NCBI GenBank assembly: GCA_024229515.1
Contig: JAAESI010000264.1
Location: 1-64,000, forward strand
Direction: 5' to 3'
Length of the DNA stretch: 64,000 nucleotides
DNA from: Pseudomonadota bacterium
GTDB taxonomy: Bacteria; Myxococcota_A; UBA796; UBA9615
Position 1 is the first letter of the stretch; every line of letters begins with the position of its first letter. The position numbers and the translations under genes are program-made. A model generated the notes under the pieces. The model worked only from the letters and a program-made list of their open reading frames with translations, was not told the DNA's origin and did no database searches. Below are positions 16,460 to 25,268 of the stretch, piece after piece.

Positions 16460-18895
16460 GTGGCAGACAAGGACAAACGACGACGTCCGATGGTGGTGAG
16501 TCGGCATGGCCGGTATCGCTTCCAGTCGGGGATGGTGACGGCGACCCTGCTGCAGCGGGGGCTCGCGATGGCGGACGCCTTCGCGATCAGCGCGGAGCTG
16601 CGGGACCTGCTTCGGGGGCGAGCGGAGATCACGACCGACGAGTTGGAATCGGCGCTGCAGGCGCTGGTGTTCGACCGGCTCGGCGAGGAGGCCGGGGCGG
16701 TGCCGCCAGGACCGGTCACGGCGGACCTCATCCCGGTCGGTCCGATGGTCCGCAGCTCGCGCGGACTGTTGCCGTTTTCCCGTGGAATTCTACTCCGTTA
16801 CCTGGTCACCGCGGGCCTCGATCCGGACGCCGCGATGGCCCTCGCGGAGCGTATCTCACGGTGGGTCGGGAGCCTCGGCATCGCGGAGATCGCCAGCTCC
16901 GAGGTGGAGTCGGAGGTCGAGCGGCTGCTGAAGGAGCGTTTCGGCGCGCCGGCGGCCCGGCGGTACAAGCTGACGGGGCTGATCCGCCGCACCGACAAGC
17001 CGGTGATCATCCTCATCGGCGGCGCCACGGGCACCGGCAAGAGCACGCTCGCGACCGAGCTCGCGTTCCGCCTGGGCATCCGCCTGGTCACCAGCACCGA
17101 CATGATCCGGGAGACGATGCGGACGGTGCTTCCGCCGGACATCGTGCCGGGACTGCACGACCACTCTTTCCGGGGGATGTTCCAGGGTGGCCAGGTGCTG
17201 TCGGATCCGCGGGAGCGGGTGCTCGCCGGCTTCCGCCAGCAGGCCGCCCAGGTGGCGGTCGGCATCCGCGCCGTGATCCGCCGCGCGGTCCGCGAGCAGA
17301 GCCACATGATCGTGGAGGGGACCCACATCCTCCCGCCGTTCGAGCGCTACGCGCCGCCGGGGGAGGACGTCTTCGTCGCGGGGCTGATCATGGCCGTGCC
17401 CGAGGAGGTGCGGCACCAGGAGCGGTTCCCGGCCCGGGCGCGGCGGCAGAGCGCGCGGTCGGCGGAGGCGTACCTTGAGGCGTTCCAGTCGGTGCGCTGG
17501 ATCCACGACGATCTGCTCGCGGCGGCGGAGGACGAGGAGTCGGTCATCGTCGCCAACGACACCCTCGACCAGACCATCACGGGGGTCGTGGAGTACCTGA
17601 GCCAGTCCCTTCCCTTCGAAGAACTGGGGGGCGGACCGCTTCCGCGGCGGGAAGCCGAGGAGCCGCACGAGCCGGCGGTGCCGACGCTGTTCCTGATCCT
17701 GGATGGGCTGTCGGACGAGCCGAACCCGGCGCTGGGGGGCAAGACACCCCTGGCGGCCGCCAACGCCAAGACGCTGCGCATGCTCGCGGGAGCGGGGGGG
17801 CAGGGGCTGATCGCGACGGGCGGCGACAAGGAGGGGGCGCCGGAGACGGACGAGGGCCTGCTCGCGCTGCTGGGCTTCGGCCAACAGATCGGTCCCCGGA
17901 TGGGGCGCGGCCTCCTGGAGGCGCTGGGGCACGGGCTCCCCCTTCCGCCAGGCGCGATCGTGTTTCGCGGGAACTTCGCCACGGTCCACGCCGATGGGGT
18001 GCTCGCCGACCGCCGAGCGGGGCGGATTCGGGCGGGGCAGGCCGATCTGCTCGCCGAACTGAAGGACGTGCCGCTGCCTGGCGGGTTGCGTGGGACGGTC
18101 TACCCGGGGCACGAGCACCGGGTGATCGTGATGCTGCAGGGGCCAGGCTTGAGCGATGCGGTGAGCGACACCGATCCGGGCAGCGAAGCGGTGATCCAGG
18201 AGGTCCTGGCGCCCCGGGCGTTGGATGGCTCCGCCGAGGCGGCGCGTACGGCGGCGGCGCTGGCGGCGTTGCTGGACGAGGTGCATCGGCGGCTGGAGGC
18301 GCACCCCCACAACGACCGTCGTCGGGCGGAGGGGCTGTTCCCGGCCAACTGCGTCATCACGCGGGGGGCGGCGTCGGTGGACAAGCGGCCGCGGGCCCGC
18401 GCGGGAGCGGAACGGACCGCGTTGATCTCAGGCTGCTCGACGGCGCTGGGGGTGGCGCGGGCTGTCGGCTTGCAGCCGGCCTCGTCGCCGGCGATGACGG
18501 GGAACCTCGATACGAACTTGGACGAGAAGTTCCGGGCGGCCGGAGAGCTCCTCGCGGAGCGCTCCTTCGTGGCGGTGCACATCAAGGGCACGGACATCGC
18601 GGCGCACGATCGGCGCCCGCTGGAGAAGCGCGACTTCATCGGCGAAGTGGACGCCGCCCTGGGCCGGTTCCTGGAGGGGTACCCGGAGGTGACGACCGGC
18701 CTTCGCGTGGTCGTCTCGGCGGACCATGGGACCTCGTCGGTGACGGGGAACCACATCGCCGATCCGGTGCCGTTGCTGCTGGCCACGTGGCAGGGGCCCG
18801 GCGAGGAGCAGGAGTTCCACGAGGAGAGCGCCGCCAACGGCGCGCTCGGGCTGCTGCGGCCGGGCGAACTGGCGGAGATGCTCTGGGAGCGGTAG
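16460..18895 (+). CDS. 2-phosphoglycerate kinase / phosphoglycerate mutase fusion
   Basis: An 811-residue bifunctional enzyme. Residues about 10-95 form an ATP-cone-like domain (RHGRYRFQSGMV). Residues about 180-400 are a 2-phosphoglycerate kinase: P-loop GGATGTGKST, then VTSTDMIRETMR and IVEGTHILPPF. From about 410 to the end it is an archaeal-type cofactor-independent phosphoglycerate mutase: ILDGLSDEPNPALGGKTPL, GNFATVHADG, DRRAGRI, and a closing ADHGTSSVTGNHIADPVP metal site. In that family the nucleophile is Ser in a PGSD-like motif; here the aligned residue is Thr463 (APETDEG). The GTG at 16460 is chosen; an ATG at 16490 is the alternative. The divergent phosphate operon suggests a link to phosphate status. 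Confidence 0.88.
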   Translation: MADKDKRRRPMVVSRHGRYRFQSGMVTATLLQRGLAMADAFAISAELRDLLRGRAEITTDELESALQALVFDRLGEEAGAVPPGPVTADLIPVGPMVRSSRGLLPFSRGILLRYLVTAGLDPDAAMALAERISRWVGSLGIAEIASSEVESEVERLLKERFGAPAARRYKLTGLIRRTDKPVIILIGGATGTGKSTLATELAFRLGIRLVTSTDMIRETMRTVLPPDIVPGLHDHSFRGMFQGGQVLSDPRERVLAGFRQQAAQVAVGIRAVIRRAVREQSHMIVEGTHILPPFERYAPPGEDVFVAGLIMAVPEEVRHQERFPARARRQSARSAEAYLEAFQSVRWIHDDLLAAAEDEESVIVANDTLDQTITGVVEYLSQSLPFEELGGGPLPRREAEEPHEPAVPTLFLILDGLSDEPNPALGGKTPLAAANAKTLRMLAGAGGQGLIATGGDKEGAPETDEGLLALLGFGQQIGPRMGRGLLEALGHGLPLPPGAIVFRGNFATVHADGVLADRRAGRIRAGQADLLAELKDVPLPGGLRGTVYPGHEHRVIVMLQGPGLSDAVSDTDPGSEAVIQEVLAPRALDGSAEAARTAAALAALLDEVHRRLEAHPHNDRRRAEGLFPANCVITRGAASVDKRPRARAGAERTALISGCSTALGVARAVGLQPASSPAMTGNLDTNLDEKFRAAGELLAERSFVAVHIKGTDIAAHDRRPLEKRDFIGEVDAALGRFLEGYPEVTTGLRVVVSADHGTSSVTGNHIADPVPLLLATWQGPGEEQEFHEESAANGALGLLRPGELAEMLWER

Positions 18896-18910
18896 CGGCG
18901 CGGAGGTGAC

Positions 18911-19061
18911 GCGGCCTGCTGGGGTCGAGATGCCGTATCTGGCGCTTGTGGTGCCGCTTCGCGGCCTGCTGGGGTCGAGATGCCGTATCTGGCGCTTGTG
19001 GTGCCGCTTCGCGGCCTCATCGGGGCCGAGATGCCGTATCTGGGCCCGCGATGCCGCTGCC
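18911..19061 (+). repeat. 50-bp tandem repeats with hairpin, REP-like
   Basis: Two identical 50-base units (18911-18960 and 18961-19010) are followed by a degenerate third (19011-19061, one-base insertion and about ten changes). At each unit junction sits a hairpin GCCGC-TTC-GCGGC (18953-18965 and again 19003-19015). The block fills the gap between the kinase-mutase fusion and the HUH transposase-like gene, which fits a REP array beside its RAYT protein. A CRISPR is excluded because the units are abutting with no spacers. Confidence 0.75.
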
Positions 19062-19070
19062 CGCCTTGAA

Positions 19071-19901
19071 TCAACCCCGTTCAGCCACCCCAGCAGCGTC
19101 GGCCGTTGCCCAGGCGGTGCGCAAGGCCAGCTGCTGCCGAATGGCAGCCACCAGTTCGGGACCAGGATCCCCCGAGCGCGCCTTACAAATCGTCCGGGCG
19201 GAGGCTCGGAGCACCCTCGCGACCTCCCCCGAGCTGATCTCGGGGGCCGCGTGCGCGGCCGCCTGAACGGCAAGCGGACCCCATCCGGACTGAGCCTTGC
19301 TCGGAGCCCGCCCCTTCAAAACCAGGTCCGGGAACCCCGCCGCCCCGGTGGCGACCTCCAGCAGGAGACGGGGATCTCGGAAGTCCCCGGTGGCCGCCAC
19401 CGGAAGCAGTTGCCGCAGGCGCTCCCCCCGCACGCGCGGCAACGCACCTCGAACCAGCGGGCGGGTCCACTCTCCGAGAATCCGCATCCCCAACAGATCC
19501 TGCAGATTCGAAGCTTCGAACAGTGGGTCGACCTCGCATCGGTGCCGGCGCGCGTTGTCCAGCACGTACCAGAAGACGCTCGACAGATTCCGCTGGTCCA
19601 CCACCGGCACGCAGTGCACCTCGGAGAATGCCACCCCCGGCGTGATCCGCCGCTGCATCGAGATCTCCACCCGGCGCGCGAACTCCCCCGCGTCGTCACG
19701 GGCGCAGGTCACCAGGGCGTGGATGTGCGAGTCCACCGCCCGAAACGCCAGCAGCGGATACGGCCCCCCCACCGTCAGGAAGGACACCGCAATCGAGCGC
19801 CAGGCTCTTTGCGTCGAGGCGATCGCGCGAGAGTCCCACAGTCGCATGATCACGTGGAAGCCGACCGGCGGCTCCGAGAGCAAAGGAGGAGAGTCCGTCA
19901 T
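19071..19901 (-). CDS. IS200/RAYT-type HUH endonuclease-like protein
   Basis: A 276-residue protein resembling Y1 transposases. It has the opening GFHVIMRLWDSRA, the HUH metal motif in AVDSHIHALVTC, and the catalytic Tyr region FWYVLDNARRH. About 130 residues follow the Y1 domain and end in a DnaA-like helix-turn-helix (ISSGEVARVLRASARTICK), an extension found on domesticated REP-associated tyrosine transposases rather than on simple IS200 elements. REP-like repeats start 10 bases beyond its stop. It lies downstream of a kinase gene on the same strand, 108 bases away. Confidence 0.72.
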   Translation of the reverse strand: MTDSPPLLSEPPVGFHVIMRLWDSRAIASTQRAWRSIAVSFLTVGGPYPLLAFRAVDSHIHALVTCARDDAGEFARRVEISMQRRITPGVAFSEVHCVPVVDQRNLSSVFWYVLDNARRHRCEVDPLFEASNLQDLLGMRILGEWTRPLVRGALPRVRGERLRQLLPVAATGDFRDPRLLLEVATGAAGFPDLVLKGRAPSKAQSGWGPLAVQAAAHAAPEISSGEVARVLRASARTICKARSGDPGPELVAAIRQQLALRTAWATADAAGVAERG

Positions 19902-20009
19902 GGTCGATGCGCGACTGCAGAACCCGTGCCGTGGCTAAGTAGCTGAAATCAGGTGGGTCGACTGTTCGGGATCGTCCGAACTCACGGACCCTCACGGACA
20001 GTCCGACCC

Positions 20010-21902
20010 TCAGCGGATGCGCGCATCCCCGTCGTACGTGCCGGTGATCCGACCGGGCCACCAGATGATCGCGATGTTGATCACGAACACGATGTTCGTC
20101 AGCACGATCGCCATGTAGACGTAGCCGTGATCGAGCGTGATCACGGCCAAAGCGATCATCTGCCCCGACGCAGTCGGCCACAAGCGCCGTTCGATCAGCA
20201 GCGTTGCGAAGACCGCGCACACCGACCAGAGGAAGAACAGCATCGAGCCGAACGCGAGCTGGTTGAGCCCGTGGTACCAGCAGAGCCCGGTGAGCGCGAC
20301 CTGGGCGACGAGGAGCACGATGATGACCGCGAACAGCCGCTGGTTGACCAGCGTCCGGCTCATCGACTCGCGCGTGCCCCAGCCGAGGGCGAGCGCCGTG
20401 ACGAGGAAGAGGATCGGCCCCGTGAACTGGTCCTCGTAGGTCGGAGGCCCGCCGCAGGAGGCGCTGTAGATCGGCCAGGCGATGAACAGCAAACCCAGCA
20501 TCGAGAGGACGAACAGGCGCGTCCGTCGGCCGATGCTCAAGTCCATGTCTTCGCCGAGCGCTTCGAGCTTCTTGATGCGCTCGCCCTCGCTGGCGAACCG
20601 GGCCAGTTCGGCGTCCACCCGAGCCCTGAGGTCGGCCGGTGCGTCGTGCAACTCGGCCAGCAGCGTCGCCGCCGCGGGGGCCGCGCCCACCGCCAGCTCG
20701 TGCTCGATCATCGCGATGGTGGAGGCCCGCAGGCCCGCCACCGCGTCCTCGTTGCCCGACCACGCCGCCAACGCCTGCCGGAACCCGAACCGAGCCTCGT
20801 TGAACGCCCGGTGGATCTCGTCCCGCCGGTCCTCGTCTCCCACCGCGTCACGCAGGTCCGCCAACGGGACCGCCGCCCCGTCCGACAGCGCGATGGAGCC
20901 TCGGTGCTCGAGGAAGTCTCGGATCGCCAGCCGGAACTCGTCCGCTGAGGCGTGCCGGTCCGACGGCTCCATGGCCATCGCCTTGTCCCCGATCGCCCGC
21001 AACTCCGCGGGCACCTCCTCGGGGAGGGTGGGGGACGAGGTCGCCGCCTGGAAGAAGATCGCCAGCAGCGAGTCGCCCTGGTGCGGCGGCTTGCCGGTGA
21101 GGATCCGATGCAGCACCGCGCCCAGGAGGAAGACGTCGGTCTGCTCCGACAGCTTGCTCCCGTCCCGCGCGATCATCTCCGGCGCGAGGTAGCTGGGGGT
21201 GCCGATGATGTCGTCGACGTCGACCGTCCGCTGGAGCCGGCCCCCGGCGTCCGCGTCCAGGCTCATGCCCAGGCCCCAGTCCACCAGGTAGACCTCCCCG
21301 AAGGAGCCCAGCATCACGTTCGATGGCTTCAGGTCGAGGTGCACGATGCCCCGGTCGTGCGCGTAGCGGACCGCGTTGGCGACTTGCATCAGCACGTCCA
21401 GGTTCCACTTCAGGAGGTCGGTCTCCCCGAAGGTCTCCGCGACCGCGTCGGCCTCGTCGATGAGGTCGCTCCAGGCCTTGCCCTGGATCCGCTTCATCAC
21501 GATCCGGGGATCGCCGTCGGCCTGCACCTCGATGTCGTAGATGGGGACGATGTTGGGGTGCTCCAGCGAGCCCGCCGTCCACGCCTCCTGCATCAGCTTC
21601 AGCACCGAGCGGGCCTTGCCCCGCCGCGCGTCGATCAGCTCCTTGATCGCGACCTCGCGGTGGAGGGCGACCTGGCGTCCCAGGCGCACGATGCCCATGC
21701 CGCCTTCGCCGAGCGTGCCCAGCACCTCCAGTCGAGCCGACAGCGACGCCTCCTGGCCCAGCGCAGCCAACTCCGTCAGCGCGCGCCCGTCCGCCGTCGC
21801 CATGCCCGTCTGGGTCTCCGGCAGAATGGTCGCGTCGGGCGACGCCTCTGCGATCGTTGCCACGAAGCTCTCGACGCGGTCCCAGTTGTCAGGCTTGACC
21901 AT
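20010..21902 (-). CDS. Ser/Thr protein kinase with C-terminal membrane domain
   Basis: A 630-residue Hanks-type kinase. The ATG at 21902 begins MVKPDNWDR; longer in-frame starts are shadows of the divergent gene. The kinase domain (about residues 58-325) has glycine loop LGEGGMG, VAIKEL lysine, catalytic loop HLDLKPSN (Leu in place of Arg of HRD), VDWGLG in place of DFG, and APEM. A helical stretch follows, then five or six membrane segments from about residue 455 to the end (for example LFVLSMLGLLFIAW and LFAVIIVLLVAQVAL), ending in a short acidic tail. The catalytic Lys and Asp are kept, so it should be active. It is divergent from the TerD gene by only 45 bases, suggesting shared control. 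Confidence 0.88.
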   Translation of the reverse strand: MVKPDNWDRVESFVATIAEASPDATILPETQTGMATADGRALTELAALGQEASLSARLEVLGTLGEGGMGIVRLGRQVALHREVAIKELIDARRGKARSVLKLMQEAWTAGSLEHPNIVPIYDIEVQADGDPRIVMKRIQGKAWSDLIDEADAVAETFGETDLLKWNLDVLMQVANAVRYAHDRGIVHLDLKPSNVMLGSFGEVYLVDWGLGMSLDADAGGRLQRTVDVDDIIGTPSYLAPEMIARDGSKLSEQTDVFLLGAVLHRILTGKPPHQGDSLLAIFFQAATSSPTLPEEVPAELRAIGDKAMAMEPSDRHASADEFRLAIRDFLEHRGSIALSDGAAVPLADLRDAVGDEDRRDEIHRAFNEARFGFRQALAAWSGNEDAVAGLRASTIAMIEHELAVGAAPAAATLLAELHDAPADLRARVDAELARFASEGERIKKLEALGEDMDLSIGRRTRLFVLSMLGLLFIAWPIYSASCGGPPTYEDQFTGPILFLVTALALGWGTRESMSRTLVNQRLFAVIIVLLVAQVALTGLCWYHGLNQLAFGSMLFFLWSVCAVFATLLIERRLWPTASGQMIALAVITLDHGYVYMAIVLTNIVFVINIAIIWWPGRITGTYDGDARIR

Positions 21903-21947
21903 CGCGCGATTGTGGCCGACGGAGGACCCTTGGACCAGACTGCCCCG

Positions 21948-24115
21948 ATGGATCTCATCGCACTGCGACGCCTGCACGTGCTCCCCCTGGACCCCGGTCC
22001 GGCGATCCGGGCTCGCGATCGCATGGTCGTGCTCAGCGATCTGCTGGCGCTGGGGTACCGCGTCACCAACCCCGAGGCGCTGACCGCCGCGACCGAGGAG
22101 TGGCTGGTCCAGCACAACGCCCGCCTCGCCGAGCTCTCGTCGATCCGCGGCGGCGACGTGGACTACGTGCCCCTGTTCCTCGGCTTCCCCTCCGACGTGC
22201 CCGACGACGACACCTACTTCGCCAAGCGGATCGTCGCGGCGGTGGGCAACCACCTGCAGTGGTTCCCGGACGGCACGACCCTGGAGAACGGCCTCGTGAT
22301 CCCCGACTGGCTCTTCGACCTGAAGCAGTTCGGCGCCGACCCGGTCACCCAGTTCCAGACTCCCGCCCTGTGGACCGACGCCGTGGGCAAGTTGTCGATC
22401 CGTGCCGAGGACGCCCACACCGAGTGGATCGACCTGACCCTGGTCACCCGCCCCGAGCTCAACGAGCGCCTGACCGCCTGGCTGAACGGGCTGCTGCAGG
22501 CGAAGTCGTCGATCAAGGAGGCGCTGCACGACGACCTCATCGCCGTCCTGGGTCACCTCGGCTTCGCCAGCGTGGATGCGGCCGAGGTGGGCAACAAGGA
22601 GAACCGCGCCCTCCTGCTCAAGACCGCGTGGGAGGCCGGCGACGCCGAGGCCGTGGCCTCGATTGCCGACACCCCCACCGACCTGCTCCGCATGTTCGCC
22701 GCCCTCACCGGCAGCGACGTCAGCCTCGCGGAGCCGATCAAGTTCTCGAAGATGCGCCGGCCCCAGCGCCGGCTCGTCCTGCGCGTGCTCGCCGGCTGCT
22801 CCAACCTCGCCGAGGACCTCAACCGCTACCGCGGGCTGTGGCTGGCGTGCGCCCGCTACATCCACCCCGGCGAGCACCGCAAGCTCTACCCCGCCGTCGC
22901 GGACACGTTCCGGGCGCTCGCTCAGGGCCGCCTCCCCACGTTCGCCAGCCGCACCGAGGCGCTGATCGAGGCGCGGGAGATCGCTCCCCTGCTGGACCAC
23001 CTGATCGATCGCCCCGGGGTGCTCGCCCGGAAGGTCCACGAGCTGCTGTCCAAGTTCGCCGCGGAGGCCGACGAAGTGCTCGATCACCTCGCCATGGTGG
23101 CGTCGTCCGTCCGGTCAAGGCGCTGTTGGTGCTGCGGTCGCACTTCGCCACGATCAACGCGTCGGACCGCCGCGCCGTCATCAACGTGCGGGGGAAGATC
23201 CGGGTGCTCCCGAACCCCCGCAAGGGACACCTCTCGGCCGAGACGCTGGCCCGGATCGACCAGATCCTGGGCGACGCGCTCACGGAGGTGATCGCGCAGA
23301 AGCCGTCGTGGGCCGGGCAGGCCGTCTGGATCGACCCGGCGCTGTACGGCCTGACCGTGCCCCTGGCTCAGCGCAAGGCGTCCGACGGCCTGTGGTCGAT
23401 CGGCCGCGGCAGCGTGGTGCCGGTCACGTTCGACAAGGTGCTGCGGCTGTTCGTCTACTGGAAGGAGGACGGCGCCCGCACCGATCTGGACCTGTCCTGC
23501 ATCCAGTACGATGCGGACTGGAACTACGTCGGCCACGTCAGCTACACGAACCTCGCCGCCAGCGGAATCGTGCACTCGGGCGACCTCCAGTCCGCGCCGC
23601 TGGGCGCCGCCGAGTTCATCGACATCACGCTGGACCAGCTCGACCCGAAGGTCGCCTTCCTCGTGGTCCAGGTGCACCACTACTGCGGGCTGCAGTTCGG
23701 CGACCTGATCTGCCACGCGGGCTGGATGCTGCGGGAGCAGGCGTCGGCGGACTACAAGACGTTCGACATCAAGACGGTGGTGAACAAGTTCGACCTCGTG
23801 GGACGCGCCTCGTACGCGATGCCGTTGGCCGTCGATCTGCGGCAGCAGCGCATGCTCTGGACCGACCTCTACATGGGCGGTGCGGACATGCACAGCCGGG
23901 TGGAGCGCAGCTACGGCGGCGTCGCGGAGGCCTGCCGGGAGGTGGGTCGCTTCCTGGAGACGCGGCCGGTGTTGTTCGCCCTGGCGGAGCTGCATGTGGA
24001 GGCCCGCGGGGGCCATCTCGTGAATGACCGAGCCGCGGCGGACCTCACGATCGGCCTGGCCGACGCGTCGATCGACCTTGGCGACATCGGGACGGTCCTG
24101 TCAGACTTCCTGTAA
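21948..24115 (+). CDS. Large TerD-domain cytoplasmic protein, apparent frameshift
   Basis: About 722 codons. The N-terminal 388 are in one frame (MDLIALRRLHVLPLDPGPAI, later LDHLAMVASSV) and the rest in another (PVKALLVLRSHFATIN onward); inserting one C at 23111 joins them as SSVPVKALLVL. The C-terminal half holds a TerD-type domain with the Ca-binding-like motif RTDLDLSCIQYD and the later FGDLICHAGW and LVGRASYAM. The N-terminal half matches nothing I can name but is typical of the long TerD proteins found in tellurite/stress islands. It is divergent from a membrane kinase by 45 bases. Confidence 0.8.
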
Positions 24116-24123
24116 GCGGACTA

Positions 24124-24162
24124 CGGAGCGCCTCCTTCTTTCTTCTGGAACTTTGCGCTCCG
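24124..24162. terminator. Inverted repeat between convergent genes
   Basis: Perfect 8-base arms CGGAGCGC and GCGCTCCG are separated by a pyrimidine-rich 23-base loop. It sits in the 49-base gap between the convergent TerD gene (stop 24115) and the HTH-GspE gene (stop 24165), so a bidirectional terminator is the natural reading. There is no T-tract, so it would not be a classical intrinsic terminator. Confidence 0.4.
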
Positions 24163-24164
24163 AA

Positions 24165-25211
24165 TCACCGCGCCAATGGGCCCTGCTCGACCTGATAGAC
24201 GGCCCGCCGCCCGCTTTCGGGCTTGCGCTCGAGCCGCTGCCACAGCGCACCCACGAGGATCGGATCCAGGGGGCGGTCGACCGCCTCGGTGACCTGCTCG
24301 ATGGCGTGCTGCGGTGACGCGGCGTCCAGCTGCACGAACACCAGGTGGCCGTTCTCGGCCGCATCCAACGCGAGGCCCCAGATGGTCCCCCGGTGCCGCT
24401 GGGCCACCATCGAGGAGACGAACAGGACGTCCGGGTCGCTGTCCATGACGGCGGAGAAGGCGCCCCGCACCGCCGCGGGGTCGTCCAGGTCGACCTCGAG
24501 CTGATCCACGCCGGGGAGGTACACCCCGACCTCGTCTTCGATGGTGAAGACGGTGCGGCTGCCGCTGGCGGCGAGCTCGTTGAGGCAGCAGTACGCCGTG
24601 GTCGTCTTGCCCGAGCCGCCGCGTCCCGAGACGAGCACGAGCCCGTGGCTGGCGCCGGTCAGGGATTCCAGGACGGCACGGTCCGCGGGCTCGGGGGCGA
24701 TTCCATCGAGGGTCAGTCGCATCTTGCTCTCTCTCACGAAACGGAGCGTGACCCGGCTCCCCGAGAACGTCTCGAGGCGGCGGTAGCGGACCTGAAGGCG
24801 CTCGCCTTCACGCTCCAGGAACAGTCGTCGCTTCTCTTGCCCCCGGACCGGCCGGCTGGCCGCGGTCCAGGCCCGATCGAGTGCGTCGAAGGTGTCGCCG
24901 TCCAGATCGCGGACGGGCTCGAGCCCTCCGTCGCGGCGGTAGCGGAGGCTGTGGGCTCCACCCACGGGGATGAGGTGCACGGCGTTGGCGCCGGCGTCGA
25001 TCGCCTCCCAGATCAGTGCCTCCGCCTCGGCCCGGCCATCGCTCGGACCGCCGCTGCGGAACGTCTCGAGCTCGCTCTGGAGGAACCGCCACTGCCGCCC
25101 CAGCTTGTGGCCGGGGATGCGGCCGTCGCGCAGCCAGCGGTACAGGGTCGGCTTGGAGGTCGAGAGGAACTCGGCGGCTTCGTCCAGGGTCAAGTAGTCG
25201 CTCATGGTCAT
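24165..25211 (-). CDS. HTH-excisionase domain fused to degenerate GspE/PilT ATPase
   Basis: A 348-residue fusion. Residues 3-55 are a MerR/excisionase-type DNA-binding domain (LTLDEAAEFLSTSKPTLYRWLRDGRIPGHKLGRQWRF without the usual partner domain). Residues about 60-330 follow the GspE/PilT secretion ATPase plan: VHLIPVGGAHSLRYRRDG, Walker A GRGGSGKTTT, and the Asp-box-like FTIEDEVGVYLPG. The Walker B/catalytic stretch, normally DPDxIxxGEIRD, reads DPDVLFVSSMVAQ, so the catalytic Glu is missing and the His box is not recognisable. It is more likely a DNA-bound nucleotide sensor than a secretion motor. No pilus or type II secretion gene is nearby. Confidence 0.78.
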   Translation of the reverse strand: MTMSDYLTLDEAAEFLSTSKPTLYRWLRDGRIPGHKLGRQWRFLQSELETFRSGGPSDGRAEAEALIWEAIDAGANAVHLIPVGGAHSLRYRRDGGLEPVRDLDGDTFDALDRAWTAASRPVRGQEKRRLFLEREGERLQVRYRRLETFSGSRVTLRFVRESKMRLTLDGIAPEPADRAVLESLTGASHGLVLVSGRGGSGKTTTAYCCLNELAASGSRTVFTIEDEVGVYLPGVDQLEVDLDDPAAVRGAFSAVMDSDPDVLFVSSMVAQRHRGTIWGLALDAAENGHLVFVQLDAASPQHAIEQVTEAVDRPLDPILVGALWQRLERKPESGRRAVYQVEQGPLAR

Positions 25212-25268
25212 CTACGATAACCAATGATCAGATATGCGAAACTATGATTAGTAACAACCGCTAATGAT
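25212..25268 (-). promoter_or_regulatory. AT-rich promoter with three phased ATGAT boxes
   Basis: This short gap is sharply AT-rich in a 70 % GC setting. Boxes reading (A/T)ATGAT start at 25223, 25243 and 25263, exactly 20 bases apart (two helical turns). On the minus strand TTGTTA and TATCTG lie 17 bases apart, a plausible -35/-10 pair ahead of the HTH-ATPase gene. The third box runs into the stop codon of the barrel gene upstream. Autoregulation by the HTH protein is inference. Confidence 0.5.

Noticed and set aside
18911..19061. CRISPR array
   Set aside because: Units are abutting 50-mers without spacers and there is no cas gene.
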